From Artocarpus heterophyllus (taxonomy: Eukaryota > Streptophyta > Magnoliopsida > Rosales > Moraceae), in NCBI GenBank assembly GCA_025403435.1, contig JAJQZP010000048.1, forward strand, positions 703,011 to 767,010: a stretch of DNA of 64,000 nt, given 5' to 3'. Under the pieces are notes generated by a model. The model was not told the DNA's origin. It saw only the letters and a list, made by a program, of their open reading frames with translations, and made no database searches. Each line of letters starts with the position of its first letter. Position 1 is the first letter of the stretch. Shown one piece after another: positions 36,385 through 47,084 of the stretch. Both the position numbers and the translations under genes were made by a program.

Positions 36385-37989
36385 ATGGAGGGTGGTCGTT
36401 GTGGTGGTGGCAATGATCACGGGTCGCCGTCGTACTACGGCGTTCTTGGAGTTGGTTCCGATTCTTCCGTCGAAGAAATTAGGCGCGCTTATCGCAAGCT
36501 CGCCATGGTAAGTACTTTGAGTTCTCGATTTCTTCTCTGTGGATTCAATGAGCAAGCGTTTGAACAAATTTGTTACTAAGATTTTGGCGTTTGATGAGTA
36601 GAACTGTAGGAACTGTATAGATTAGAGGAGATTGATTGATTTCTTTGGTTATTTTGGTGTAGCAATGGCATCCAGATAAGTGGACGAGGTGTCCTTCTCT
36701 GTTGGGTGAAGCCAAGAGAAAGTTCCAGCAAATTCAAGAAGCTTATTCAGGTTGGTATTGTTTTCCTTGAATATAGCTACTTGGTTGTTCCGGGCAAAAG
36801 AAAACAGAATGTGTTAATTATGTTTTAACTGTTGTCTTTTTTCTTTTTTGTGGGGAATAGTTTTGTCGGATCAGAGAAAGAGGACGATGTACGACGTGGG
36901 ATTGTATGATCCTCATGATGATGAGGATGACGAGGTGAGTTGTAATATTCAAATAATTGGTGTCTCTTGAGAAGAAGAAATTTTCTAGAAAGATTTGCTG
37001 TTGGATATTTTTGACCACTTGCATTTTTAAATTGTTCATTTGGGTGTGCTTTTTTGGTTCTAAGACTCTAAGCTAATCTTCTTTCATCTCAGGGATTGTC
37101 TGATTTCATGCAAGAAATGGTGTCTCTCATGGCTCAGACCAGAAGAGAGGTATGAACCTTATACCTTGTCCCTTCACCCTTTCCTCGTGTGTGTGTGTGA
37201 AATTAGTACATATGTGAAATGAAATAGCGATCATGTAGGTTCGAATTTGGTGATGACAAAGGTTGAAATGAATAAATAAGTTCAAAACTGGATTCAGAAC
37301 AGGTTTTTGGAAGTAAATGTGTAATTTTCATTGTAATTGTCAATGCCATCCAATTTGACAAGTGTTTTACCTTACAAATTCACATCTCAATGTTGAGACT
37401 CCAAAATTACAGATTATACGGTAGGACACATGGTTAAACACAATAATTTTTACAGGTTGAAAGATTAGTGGTGATGAAGAGTTGCGATTTGTGTTCGAGT
37501 AGACACAATTAGTCAAAGATGAAATCCAAACAAGATCATGAAACATTTATCACTAGGATATCACAGAACATACACGAACATGTTCTTTAAATGGGACGAG
37601 GTAGGTTAATGTGAAGAGAATGGAAAAAAAAAATTGTTTGTGACCCAATTAACTAGAATGGTGGGGCTACAACATGTGATATTTGGATTTTGGCATTTTT
37701 CCCTTAAGCACGTGCAGGTTCTACTTTTTAGAATACGGTGCTTAATTAATTGAATTCCTTGCTTGTGCAGGGGAGGGGATACAGCATCGAGGAACTGCAG
37801 GCAATGGTAGTGGAGATGGCTCAGGGATTCGAGTCTCCTGCTGTGTTCTATAAGCCCTCATCAGTTTTTGAAGATTCTGGTTGTTCAAAGAGGATGGGTT
37901 TGGAAACAAATCCAACGGTGGCTAGGGGATCGGGTCTTCACATGTCAAACTTAGGCTTTTACAGTGCAAGTGGTTATTGCAACTCGTAA
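36385..37989 (+). CDS. Small J-domain (DnaJ/Hsp40) co-chaperone, five exons, heat-inducible type
   Basis: My exon model is 36385-36507, 36663-36750, 36861-36934, 37093-37149 and 37771-37989, all with GT-AG introns and consistent phases, giving 186 residues. The J domain starts with S-Y-Y-G-V-L-G-V (about 16-23), then R-R-A-Y-R-K-L-A-M, the catalytic H-P-D (residues 44-46, just after the first intron) and [12 protein letters not shown]. After it come Y-D-V-G-L-Y-D-P, an acidic D-D-E-D-D-E run, F-M-Q-E-M-V-S-L-M and a Ser-rich tail. There is no Gly/Phe or zinc-finger region, so it is a class C J-protein. It should stimulate Hsp70 ATPase through HPD, probably in cytosol or nucleus. The promoter has strong heat-shock elements. 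It belongs to the plant group of short J proteins with the L-Y-D-P and F-M-Q-E-M motifs. Confidence 0.92.
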
Positions 37990-39317
37990 GTAAAGCTTTA
38001 GCTTTTTAATCGTCAATTTTGATCGAGAAGGCTTTGAGAGTGCACAATTGCCTAGTCGTTTTTGAAAAGAAAGGGGGGAATTTTTGTGGATGGATTTTCC
38101 AATGCAGCCCAAGTACAGAATCTTACCAAGAAAAACTGATCGGATAAAGATGTTGAAGTGGGAATTTCATAGAAGATAAATGTGACAAGACTTGAACTCA
38201 ACGACAATGAAAATAGCCTTGACGATAGAGTTGTTTTTTCTAAGTTGGGCATAGCATTGTTGTTTTGCATTTTGATGTGGGCTTGGCTGCTTTAGTTTGA
38301 TTGGTCTCTAGAATACACTACTGTAATGTAATGAAAGGAAATGTAGTTTTGGCTCTAATTTTAGTGGAATGTTGTTGTTGTATCTGCGGGTTCCAGTATG
38401 GATAATGCAATTCAAAGTGAGTAATCTGCTTTTAGTGCGCCATTATCTTTCTGATCTTGCCAAAGCATTGTCCCTTTTTTTTTTTTAATAAATAATGCCT
38501 TAGTGATATGATTGGGTTGGGGCTACTTCATTGTTGAGATGAGATATTTTATTTGATATGACGTTGCAAAATTGGACTATTTGAAATGATGAATTGGATA
38601 AACATCTTGATTTTTCTTTTGACTAGATATGTATTGTTTGTGAAAAGAGCCAGTCTAATTAGTCTAGAAATACAAACCGCCACACAGAAGTATCTAGTTG
38701 ATGTGAGCGGTATGACTACTGAAAATTGTTACAAAATAGGTACTCTGTTTTAAAAACTTGCGCGTACATATCATTTGCATGTGTGAATTCGGCACTTGAT
38801 GATTTTTGTGTAATTTCATTTGTGACACCGTTTTGAGTTTCAATTATTTTTGTTTCTTGGGCTTGCTTGTGATTATCACCGCTCTTAATCTACGTGCCAT
38901 ATTACAGCTTTCCTTTCCTCTGGCAGTAGGAGTGTGGAGCTCGAAATGTTAGTGAAAGAAGACAGAGGTGTAACTGAGTGAATGACGTGAGGGGTGAGAT
39001 TAATTTGAAAGGGCGAAATGCAGTTTCAGAAAAAAAGGGAGGAGGAAATGCAATTTTAAGAAGGTGCGACTAAATTAATGATATGAGGGACGAGATTGAT
39101 TATGAAAGGCGAAATGCAAATTTTGGAAGAGGGAGGAGGTGGAATACAATCCTACGTGGTTCCACCCCTGTAGCAGCCAAGCCTACATGAAATACTACCG
39201 AATGACACAAGAAAGCTTTTAGTAAAGCTTTATTATTTCGTTTGTGAAAACACTGTCTTTAGGCTTTTTGATGGTACATTACTCGTCACTAATGCCTTTG
39301 TGATACATACTCCGGAT
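37990..39317. other. 3' flank of the J-protein gene and intergenic DNA
   Basis: It contains the 3' untranslated region (ending probably between 38330 and 38500). No further gene seen. A purine-rich phrase is roughly repeated at 38985-39050 and 39075-39145 (AGGGGTGAGATTAATT and AGGGACGAGATTGATT followed by GAAATGCA). Confidence 0.45.
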
Positions 39318-41647
39318 TTTTTCCCCCATGTTGAAAACAGACATTTCTAACCCACAAAAAAAAGGAAAAAAAAAAAAAAAAGAGATGATGTTGAGAAGAG
39401 ATGGTTAATTAACTGATATGATTTTCGAAATAGGAGTCCTTGAGTCGGAGAAATGGATAAAGATGACTCTAGATATACATCTATACGGTTTGGGATTTGT
39501 AGGTTGCTGTTGGAGCGAGAGGTTGGTGCTTTTTGATTGCCGTTTTATTTGATGTGTTCCTTTGCCTAATATTTTGCTTTCCACTTTGTCGATGTTTTTC
39601 TTGAATATCCTCTTGAATAGAAGTTACTTGTAAAAATTGGCGTGTAATATTGAGCGTCTGGAAGCGACCTTGTTCTATGACAGGGGAAAAGATGAATGGT
39701 TCAAACTGGATGGCTTTTTTGGAATGCCTACATCAAGTTCACGTGATTTAGTCAAATACATACTGGCATATTTAAAATATTGTTTCACAACTATCACCTA
39801 TCCACTTGTTTAAATACAAAAGGGTCCCCTTTGAGCAATAATAGAGCTTGAAATTTAGTTCATTAGAGACACTCTGGAAAAAAAATAGAGATAAGATTTT
39901 ATCCATTGAGTATATTTTTATATAATTTTATTAGTGAGTGGGGCATTGTTATATCCTTTGTTGTAAAATGGGGGCAAAATAATTTTTTAATTATTTAGTT
40001 GAGAGCATGATTATAATTTTTTTATAAAATAAAGGTCGATATAAAATTTCTTTAAAAATTTGAAACAAATATTCAAATTTTAAAAACTGAGTAGGAGGCC
40101 TCCTACCTTTGAGGTCTATGTCTGGTCAATTGATTGTAGCTTCTAATTATGAGAGTAGAACTGAGTGAGAGAATACTTTTTTTTTTAAATAAAGTTAACT
40201 TAGGTTCTTTCTGTTTTAAACAGTAGGCCTGGAAGTTTTGCAATATAAAACAATCAGGACGGGAAATGGAAGGCGCAATAACATCAACAATTTTTTTCTA
40301 AATAAAATAAAAAGAAAAAAAATTACATGTTATATTATACTTTTAAAAATTATATTTATTTATATCATATTTAAAAAATTAAAATTATAATATTATTTAT
40401 ATTATATATTAAATTATGTTACAAATAAATATATATATTATTATGTAAATCTTAAAAGACAGCGTTTATAAATATTCGCCCTAAATATCCAACGCTGGGC
40501 TATATGTTTATCATATAGGCCGCCAAGCTTGTCTCGACCTTTCAACCCAGCCCAATTTGGCGTCTTTCCTACGTCTCTTAACACGTCCATCAATGTACAT
40601 AGTGCTTGTTAGGAGCATGTTTTTGGATTCATTTACCTAATAAGCATGCACGACAGACTCCAATCCAATATTTTAACAAAAAGAAGATTCCAAGATCAAA
40701 ACTCACGAATTTGCCTTCATTAAATATTTGGGCTGAAATTGAATTTTTAAAAAATGACTTCACAATGTGTTCTTAATTATTGTACAAGTTGACTTCAATG
40801 AAGGGCCTGGGAAAGGTTGCTTAAAGGAAGTAGGTCGGCGACCATTCTAGTTAGTCTCTTCTATTTTACTCAACCACGTCTGTGGATTCCCTATTCCTAG
40901 CTTTTTGACCCCTGTCTGCTCTTACATTTCTTTAGAATTAAGCTCTATTCTATAATGTTCCATAATGTATTGCGTATTGGCAAGATCTTAGTATAATCAC
41001 TATTCAAATAGTTGTTCAAAATGAAAATAGTATTCTACAACTTTACGGTTTATGCAGACTATACTTATATATGTGTGTGTGTTGATTTTTTTGCAATTTT
41101 AGTAGATCATTGATTTGTGTTTTTTCCATTGACCGACTTTACTTTTTTTGAGAAATTAAAGTGCAAGAGGACCTGTGGACTAAGTTAACGTCTGTTTTTG
41201 GTTTTTACCCCACCTCTGCCATGCTTTTTTTACGCTTTTTTTTCATTTTTTATTTTTAATTATTTTACATCTAGTAATTAAAAGTGGAAAAAAAGAAGAA
41301 GAAGAAGAAGATCCATGATGGGTGGGGGGAACAAAAGCTGAATTTAGGTATATGTAAAAAAAAAAAAAAAAAAAAAATCCTTTTCTAAAGATTAAGGTGA
41401 AGAGGGGTTTTTGAGATAGATTTAGGAATCACTTAAAAGAAGTCTAAAATTGGGAGGGACCGTCTACATGACATGATAGATATTTATTAAATGCAATGGA
41501 ATCTCTATTTTTCTTTTTATTTTTTTATTTTTTATTTTTCAAATATTTGGCTCCTTGATGGACGGGCCATAGTTTCTTTTCTAGTCAATTCTCCTTCTCA
41601 ATTACTTGATTATTATTTATTTTCCCGACCTTATGACTTCTGTTGAA

Positions 41648-41678
<31 letters not shown>

Positions 41679-41991
41679 GTTCTCGTTGCATACTTAAAAC
41701 TTACATTATCATCCACAAATATAAATAGAGGGGTTGAACATGAACCTACGCATAGTTATTTGTTATCATGCACAAAATAATTAGATAAAAATGAAAACGG
41801 AATATCTAATACACTTTCTATCATTGGCAATATTATCTGGTACATCAAATAATGTAGGCAACATGCAGATTTCCCTTGAGGACGAGTGTATCATGTGCAT
41901 GCATAACAAAAGCTCTTTTCTTTTTTTTTTGGGAGTGAATTTTCTTCTTTTGACAGGCTGTCCAAAACCCAAGTTCTCACTAAGGTATAGC
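39318..41991. repeat. Tandem segment, copy 1 (about 2.67 kb)
   Basis: This is the first of three direct copies of an anonymous non-coding unit, recognisable from CCCCCATGTTG...GACATTTCTAACCCAC at its start. It is the most diverged copy. It has about 150 bp near 40140-40300 that copy 2 lacks, and its CA/TA microsatellites differ. No gene seen; the paired short frames near 41781-42051 recur in copy 2 but look non-coding. Confidence 0.8.
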
Positions 41992-42346
41992 TTTTTTTTC
42001 CCCATGTTGGAAAAAGACATTTCTAACCCACAAAGAAAAAAAGATAGATGATGTTGAGAAGGGATGGCTAATTAATTGATATGATTTTCGAAATAGGACT
42101 CCTTGAGTCGGAGAAATGGATAAAGATGACTCTAGATATACATCTATACGGTTTGGGATTTGTAGGTTGCTGTTGGAGCGAGAGGCTGGTGCTTTTTGAT
42201 TGGCGTTTTCTTTGATGTGTTCCTTTGCCTAATATTTTGCTTTCCACTTTGTCGATGTTTTTCTTGAATATTCTCTTGAATAGAAGTTACTTGTAAAAAT
42301 TGGCGTGTAATATTGAGCGTCTGGAAGCGACCTTGTTCTATGACAG

Positions 42347-44313
42347 TGTAACGCCCCTATATGGGGGTTAACAGTTTTTAATGAGATAAAATAAAAATAA
42401 ATAATAAAAGTAAAACCTTAAAGATTAAAATTTGCCCGGGACTTAAATGAAAACTCCCAACTCAAAAATAAAAATATAAACGACAAATAAACCACAGTTT
42501 TAATGTAGCACCTTAAATTTAATAATATAAACTGTTGTCATCATCATTTTAACCCTCAACACATTGTAATACAGTCACAGAAAGTAACAATTGATGCTTA
42601 CATTATCATGAAGAACATTCTCAACGATTGAAGCAGTCCCAATGTAATATAGCTACATCACTTCCTCAACTATATTTCTCGTAGCCACCTCACACTTAGT
42701 GAGTCCTGAAAAGATATAAACATAAGGGAATGAGCAACACTATGCTCAGTAGAGAAAGCCATTACTCACCTCTATCATTACCACATTAAAATCTGCATGG
42801 TTAGTAAGTCACATCATATTTCAGATTATGAGGTTTATTATGATCACATCTTATGGATACCGTAGATAATCATTACCAAGTGTCATAATTACACATTTAT
42901 ACAAATATTACCAATCATCATTGTTCCTAGGTATCCATGTTAAATTGAGTATCACTCAACTCATCGAGGCCCAAATGGGCGCACTTGATCACCCTATAAA
43001 CATTCCAAGGGTGTTCCGGTGAGGGGACATCAAGCCCCGAGTCCTCACCAAGTCGATTCCTGTACAGTGTGTTCTGGGACTTTCAACCCAAGGAAGCGTC
43101 ATCGCCTTCCCCCTACTTTACCTTTTAGGGTATTCATGCCCAAGGACGTAACCGTCGCCCTTTTCATGTCTCACAATTTCTCTATATTAAATCATTATTA
43201 ATAGAGTTAATTTTCCTAACCATGCTTCTCAATTTATAACATATGTCAATTCATTATGTTCCTCGCCGTACAATACAAGACGAGTCCATGTCATAGTTTC
43301 ATATGTGATACACATATAATATCAGTTCAACATAGATATATATATATTGCGGCAAAACAATCAATTTTAATTCTATAAAAACCTCACAAAAGATGAGTAA
43401 TAGAATCCCTACCTTTCAAGCTTATCAACAGTCTCTTAATCCTGGAATCAATTAACGTTAGCTCCATACTCCCTTGATCCTAAGGCGTGCATAAGGACAA
43501 TTAAAACTAAAGCACAACATACAACTACATTCATAAAATTTATTTTAATTTAATCTTAGAATTTCAAGAAATAACCACTGCCCATAGAGGTATTACAAAG
43601 TTTAACAATATAAATTTTCTGTCTAGGGCATATACACTTAGACTTCATACATATGCTCCAAAATAGCAACAAACATATACTTAGGTTTAAGAACGCAAAT
43701 TTGAATAATCCTTTAGTATAAAAGAAAATTTATAAATGAAAGACTAAATTTGTTCATAAGATTCTAACCTCGGATTATGGTTAGTTGGAAGCTTGAAATG
43801 GCTTCAAAACAGGTTCCTTTACTTCGGTATGACTGAAATTCTTACTCAAATGGAGGTGATGGTGGCTGATTTTTATGGCTGCCTTGAAGAAGTTCTCTAA
43901 GTATTTTGCTTCAGCAAAGAAATATGAAGAAGAGTGTGGGAACCGTGGAAGAGAAAGGAAGAAAAGATGAAGTCTTTGAAAAGAAGTGATAGAAACAATT
44001 ATAGAGGAGACATGTTGAAGCATGTCACGGAGGAAATAAAGAAAATGAGGGTCAAGAGTAGTTGGAAAAGATATCCTTATGTCTCATCTAAAGACTTTAA
44101 CACACATAATGCCAATATGACATTTTTGATATTTATTAGAAGTTCTAAGGCTTTTTAGTAATCATACTAAATAAATATAGGAGAATTTTAGAAAATTTAA
44201 AAATAGATAAAAATAAATATTATAAAATAAATTTAAATGAAGCAATTTTTTTTTTATACATTAAAATTAATTTAATTACCTCAATACCCGTTAGGAGAAT
44301 AACGGGTGTCACA
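42347..44313 (-). repeat. 3' LTR of element D
   Basis: TGTAACGCCC at 42347 to GGTGTCACA at 44313 on the plus strand. It matches 48543-50509 at a constant offset of 6196 with no change noticed on reading. The minus-strand start has a perfect 7-bp stem (CCCGTTA / TAACGGG). The block at 43010-43170 is the reverse complement of the middle of the Gypsy C LTRs (1370-1500). Confidence 0.93.
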
Positions 44314-44330
44314 GCTCTACCCCCCTTAAA
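44314..44330 (-). other. Polypurine tract of element D
   Basis: Minus strand CTTTAAGGGGGTAGAGC abuts the LTR start and is preceded by the GAAATTTCGAGGACGAAATTT motif, as in Gypsy C at 7026-7063. Confidence 0.8.
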
Positions 44331-45268
44331 GAAATTTCGTCCTCGAAATTTCAATTCTAGCAATACTAGTAAAAATTATGATTCCACTATGATTCCAATT
44401 CTGAGTCTAAACCGTTAATGTTGTTTGTCCTCCAAATTTAAGTTATCGTATTTCCACTTATTTACTTGCATAATAAATCTTACTCCTAAATCCCTCAATA
44501 AGAGTATTTCTGACAAGTTTCAACTTATAACACCGTATAATAGTCTAAGAATCTGATCAGGCATACATATTGACCATACCATGATTCCAGTCCTTCATTG
44601 TCCATGGACCGTGATTTACAATCACATTTAAGGAGATTGCCAGAGAAATTTTATATACTTCATCTTTAGGTTCCTTTTCCTTTTTGAGTAAGGAAAAGTC
44701 AAATATATTTGATTTCATACCTCAACTAATAAACTAAAACATAATCATAAAACATATATCACAAACACTTTTATTCAAAACTATACATTAAACTTACTCA
44801 TAGAGATATTAAACGGAATCTCAGAGTTGCAAACATACCCGACATATTATTCATTAAACAGCTATCCTCATGACACAAACATTCAACCCAAATAATATAC
44901 TCATATTTCATATGGAATATCCTCATAACTGACTCTGGTACTTCCACATAATATTAACAGAATATTACACATTACAAACATAATACGGATACGTTTCGAG
45001 AGTACAAGGCACTCCGTATACCAGCTATCCATATCATGCATGCTTAGAGGATACAAAAACATCGATAAACAAAAGATCGGACCTTAAGAAGGATGCGTTT
45101 CGAGAGCATCAAGTACTCCGTATCCAGCCATCCCGGCATTAGGCTCAATGAATCTAAAAGATTGAACAACAACGTACCACAAGAAACACAGAATACAGGA
45201 CAAACGGTTATTCGTAACACACGAAATACGGACACACATGCCTACATGCCAAAGATAAAACAAAAAGA
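44331..45268 (-). other. Element D 3' untranslated region
   Basis: Non-coding. A degenerate direct repeat, cGTTTCGAGAGnAnnAnGnACTCCGTAt, lies at about 44992-45021 and 45089-45123. No retroviral domain is present. Confidence 0.55.
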
Positions 45269-45958
45269 TTACAGATGGAGATTCAAATCAATTGGCCGCT
45301 CCCGGCTTTCCCTTTCCCATTCAAGCTTGGATGTTGCAGTGTCGGATTCTAGATGTATGATTTGCATTTTATCTATCAATTCCTCAGCTGTTGAAGCAGT
45401 AACAAAGATTTGTCTCTCCGATTCTGTAGTGATGTTTTCTTCCACAGCGTAATCTAGAAATTTCAAAAGACCGTCATAAAAACCCTTTACGTTCAGCAGT
45501 CCCAAAGGTTTGGAATAAAAGCCCAACAATTGCTCACAAGCAACTATAAATATTTCCTCAAGAGTACCTAGACCACCAGGTAATGCTATAAAAGCATCAG
45601 AATTATAGATTATGTCTTTAAAATTTTTAGGGATACTCCTGACTCCTTCTCCCTTACCTATGGCTTCCTTACAAAGGTTTCCTTCAACTGGAATATGAGG
45701 CCAAATTTTTACATCAGTAGCGTCGCTAGACCTAGCTGCTAGTGCCATATTTACCATCATTTTTATACTACCACCCCCATAGATTATGTTAATCTTTTTG
45801 CGTGCTAGGACTTGCCCTAAGTGATTTGCAGCTTCTAAATAAGCTTTATCTTTTCCAAAGCTGGAACCACAAAAGACACAGACATTCTTTATTTTCTTCG
45901 TGGACTGGGAGGTAGACATATTTGGTTTATAGAAGTGGTTGCTTAATGTCTGCTCCAC
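45269..45958 (-). CDS. LOG-like cytokinin riboside 5'-monophosphate phosphoribohydrolase homologue inside an LTR element
   Basis: This is an intact 229-codon frame without introns; an alternative ATG is codon 14. Family landmarks are V-C-V-F-C-G-S-S (26-33), I-I-Y-G-G-G-S (58-64), D-A-F-I-A-L-P-G-G-L-G-T-L-E-E (121-135, containing the PGGxGTxxE nucleotide-binding motif), K-P-L-G-L-L-N-V-K-G-F-Y (150-161) and a C-terminal A-E-E-L-I. LOG enzymes release active cytokinin bases from their nucleotides in the cytosol. Differences from typical LOGs: the residues after Y-G-G-G-S read I-K-M-M-V instead of a V-G-L-M-G type, and the usual Arg/Lys-rich active-site helix (R-K-A-E-M type) reads K-N-F-K-D-I-I-Y. 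Activity may therefore be changed or lost. There is a basic/acidic tail after residue 200. Plant LOG genes normally have several introns, so a processed (mRNA-derived) origin is likely. It lies 604 bases after the Cys4 ORF on the same strand. Confidence 0.85.
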   Translation of the reverse strand: MEQTLSNHFYKPNMSTSQSTKKIKNVCVFCGSSFGKDKAYLEAANHLGQVLARKKINIIYGGGSIKMMVNMALAARSSDATDVKIWPHIPVEGNLCKEAIGKGEGVRSIPKNFKDIIYNSDAFIALPGGLGTLEEIFIVACEQLLGFYSKPLGLLNVKGFYDGLLKFLDYAVEENITTESERQIFVTASTAEELIDKMQIIHLESDTATSKLEWERESRERPIDLNLHL

Positions 45959-46562
45959 TTAGACTTCGGGTTCTACATGAGATTTTAAAGATGAGAAATA
46001 TACAAAAAGGGCTAAAGAGATAGACGAGTAGGTAATGAAAAGGTAATCCAAAGATTTAAACAAAATCTTGTGCGGATAAGAAAGTAAGATAAGGTGATTG
46101 ATAGTTTACAGAAAATCTGATTCACTTTTTGAAAAAGATTAGACTCTAATTGTATAACTTTTGACAATTGAAAACAATTTGACAGAAGACCCTCATGACA
46201 CAACTGTAGACTTTTTGACAAATATACACCAAGTCTAGAAATTTAATATAAACGACAAATACTGTAGAACTTTTGAAATTTGAGACACAAATCTTGAAAT
46301 ATCTGGATAAGTTTTTCAAAATTCAAACATATTACTGTACCGTATGTAACGTGTCTGATAAGATAATATATTTTATTATATATATATTTAAGAAAATCAT
46401 AAATTAAATAAGATATTAACACTTACTGTATCAATCTAATAATCACAATTATTTCAAACACAAAAGCAAATATTCTGAGTAAAAGAAAAACACAAACTGT
46501 TGAACATCAGCTAAAACTGCTTCAAATAAGTAAAGACTAAATAACCTTTATAGAGCGATGAC
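45959..46562 (-). other. Spacer between the two cargo ORFs of element D
   Basis: 604 bp, AT-rich, no frame with a domain. It could hold the leader of the LOG-like message or the tail of the first. No clear splice or promoter signal was identified. Confidence 0.4.
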
Positions 46563-47084
46563 TTATTCCCCATCCAGTTTTCTTATGGCTTGGCAAACAG
46601 GATCTAGAAATACCATATTCCTGAGGCGTTGTCTTTCTGTATAAAATTTAGGCCAGAGTTTAAAAATAGCTCCTTGAACATATCCACTAGGGTGACCGTG
46701 GAGAGGAGGATGGATGCTATCCAAGTTCTCCTTTGAAAGTCCATCCCTACAAAACCTTATTTTATCCTCTCTATTCGTAGACATATAACCAGGTGAAGTA
46801 CATTTACCGTTACAATTTTGTCTTCCACATTTGTTACAAGTGACCACGATGGCACGAGCTCTTCTTTTCATTGCACTACGACTGGTACCTGTTCCTGGTA
46901 AACCGACATCTTGACTAAAGTCACTCGGACGGATTTTCCCCTCTATTAACATTCTCACATCACAAGGGATACCAAAACGCATAAGAATCCACAACCGAGT
47001 AATTCTAGCCTTGTATTTCTTTCTGAGAATCTTTTGGGAGAATGATGGGAAATACTTTCTCAGATGTTGGTACTTTGGGTCCAT
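46563..47084 (-). CDS. 173-aa basic Cys4 zinc-finger protein, resembling nucleic-acid-binding proteins of plant flexuous RNA viruses
   Basis: An intact frame starts at ATG 47084 after a pyrimidine-rich leader. The N-terminus is basic (about 18-30), then a hydrophobic helix L-W-I-L-M-R-F-G-I-P (31-40). A G-T-G-T-S segment (64-68) leads into the basic patch K-R-R-A-R-A-I (73-79). This is followed by four cysteines in C-x2-C-x4-C-x3-C spacing (83, 86, 91, 95) and S-P-G-Y. This order (hydrophobic helix, G-T-G-T-S, Arg/Lys patch, Cys cluster, P-G) is what I associate with the small 3'-proximal Cys-rich proteins of carlavirus-like Betaflexiviridae, which bind nucleic acid and act against host defence. 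The Cys spacing is not identical and there is a C-terminal extension (about 125-173), so this remains a hypothesis. It is not a gag knuckle (no His). A plant or unknown origin is possible. Confidence 0.55.
   Translation of the reverse strand: MDPKYQHLRKYFPSFSQKILRKKYKARITRLWILMRFGIPCDVRMLIEGKIRPSDFSQDVGLPGTGTSRSAMKRRARAIVVTCNKCGRQNCNGKCTSPGYMSTNREDKIRFCRDGLSKENLDSIHPPLHGHPSGYVQGAIFKLWPKFYTERQRLRNMVFLDPVCQAIRKLDGE

Noticed and set aside
41781..42051. Overlapping 79/86-codon frames at the end of a tandem unit (again at 52458-52728)
   Set aside because: They span the junction between copies, lie on opposite strands of the same DNA and have no coding character.
43019..43201. Short frames in the element D LTRs (60, 74 and 80 codons), each found twice
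   Set aside because: They repeat exactly because the LTRs are identical, have no recognisable domain and occur on both strands of the same stretch.
46563..47084. Reading the Cys4 ORF as a degenerate retroelement gag
   Set aside because: No CX2CX4HX4C knuckle, no capsid motif, and gag of the related Gypsy C looks entirely different.
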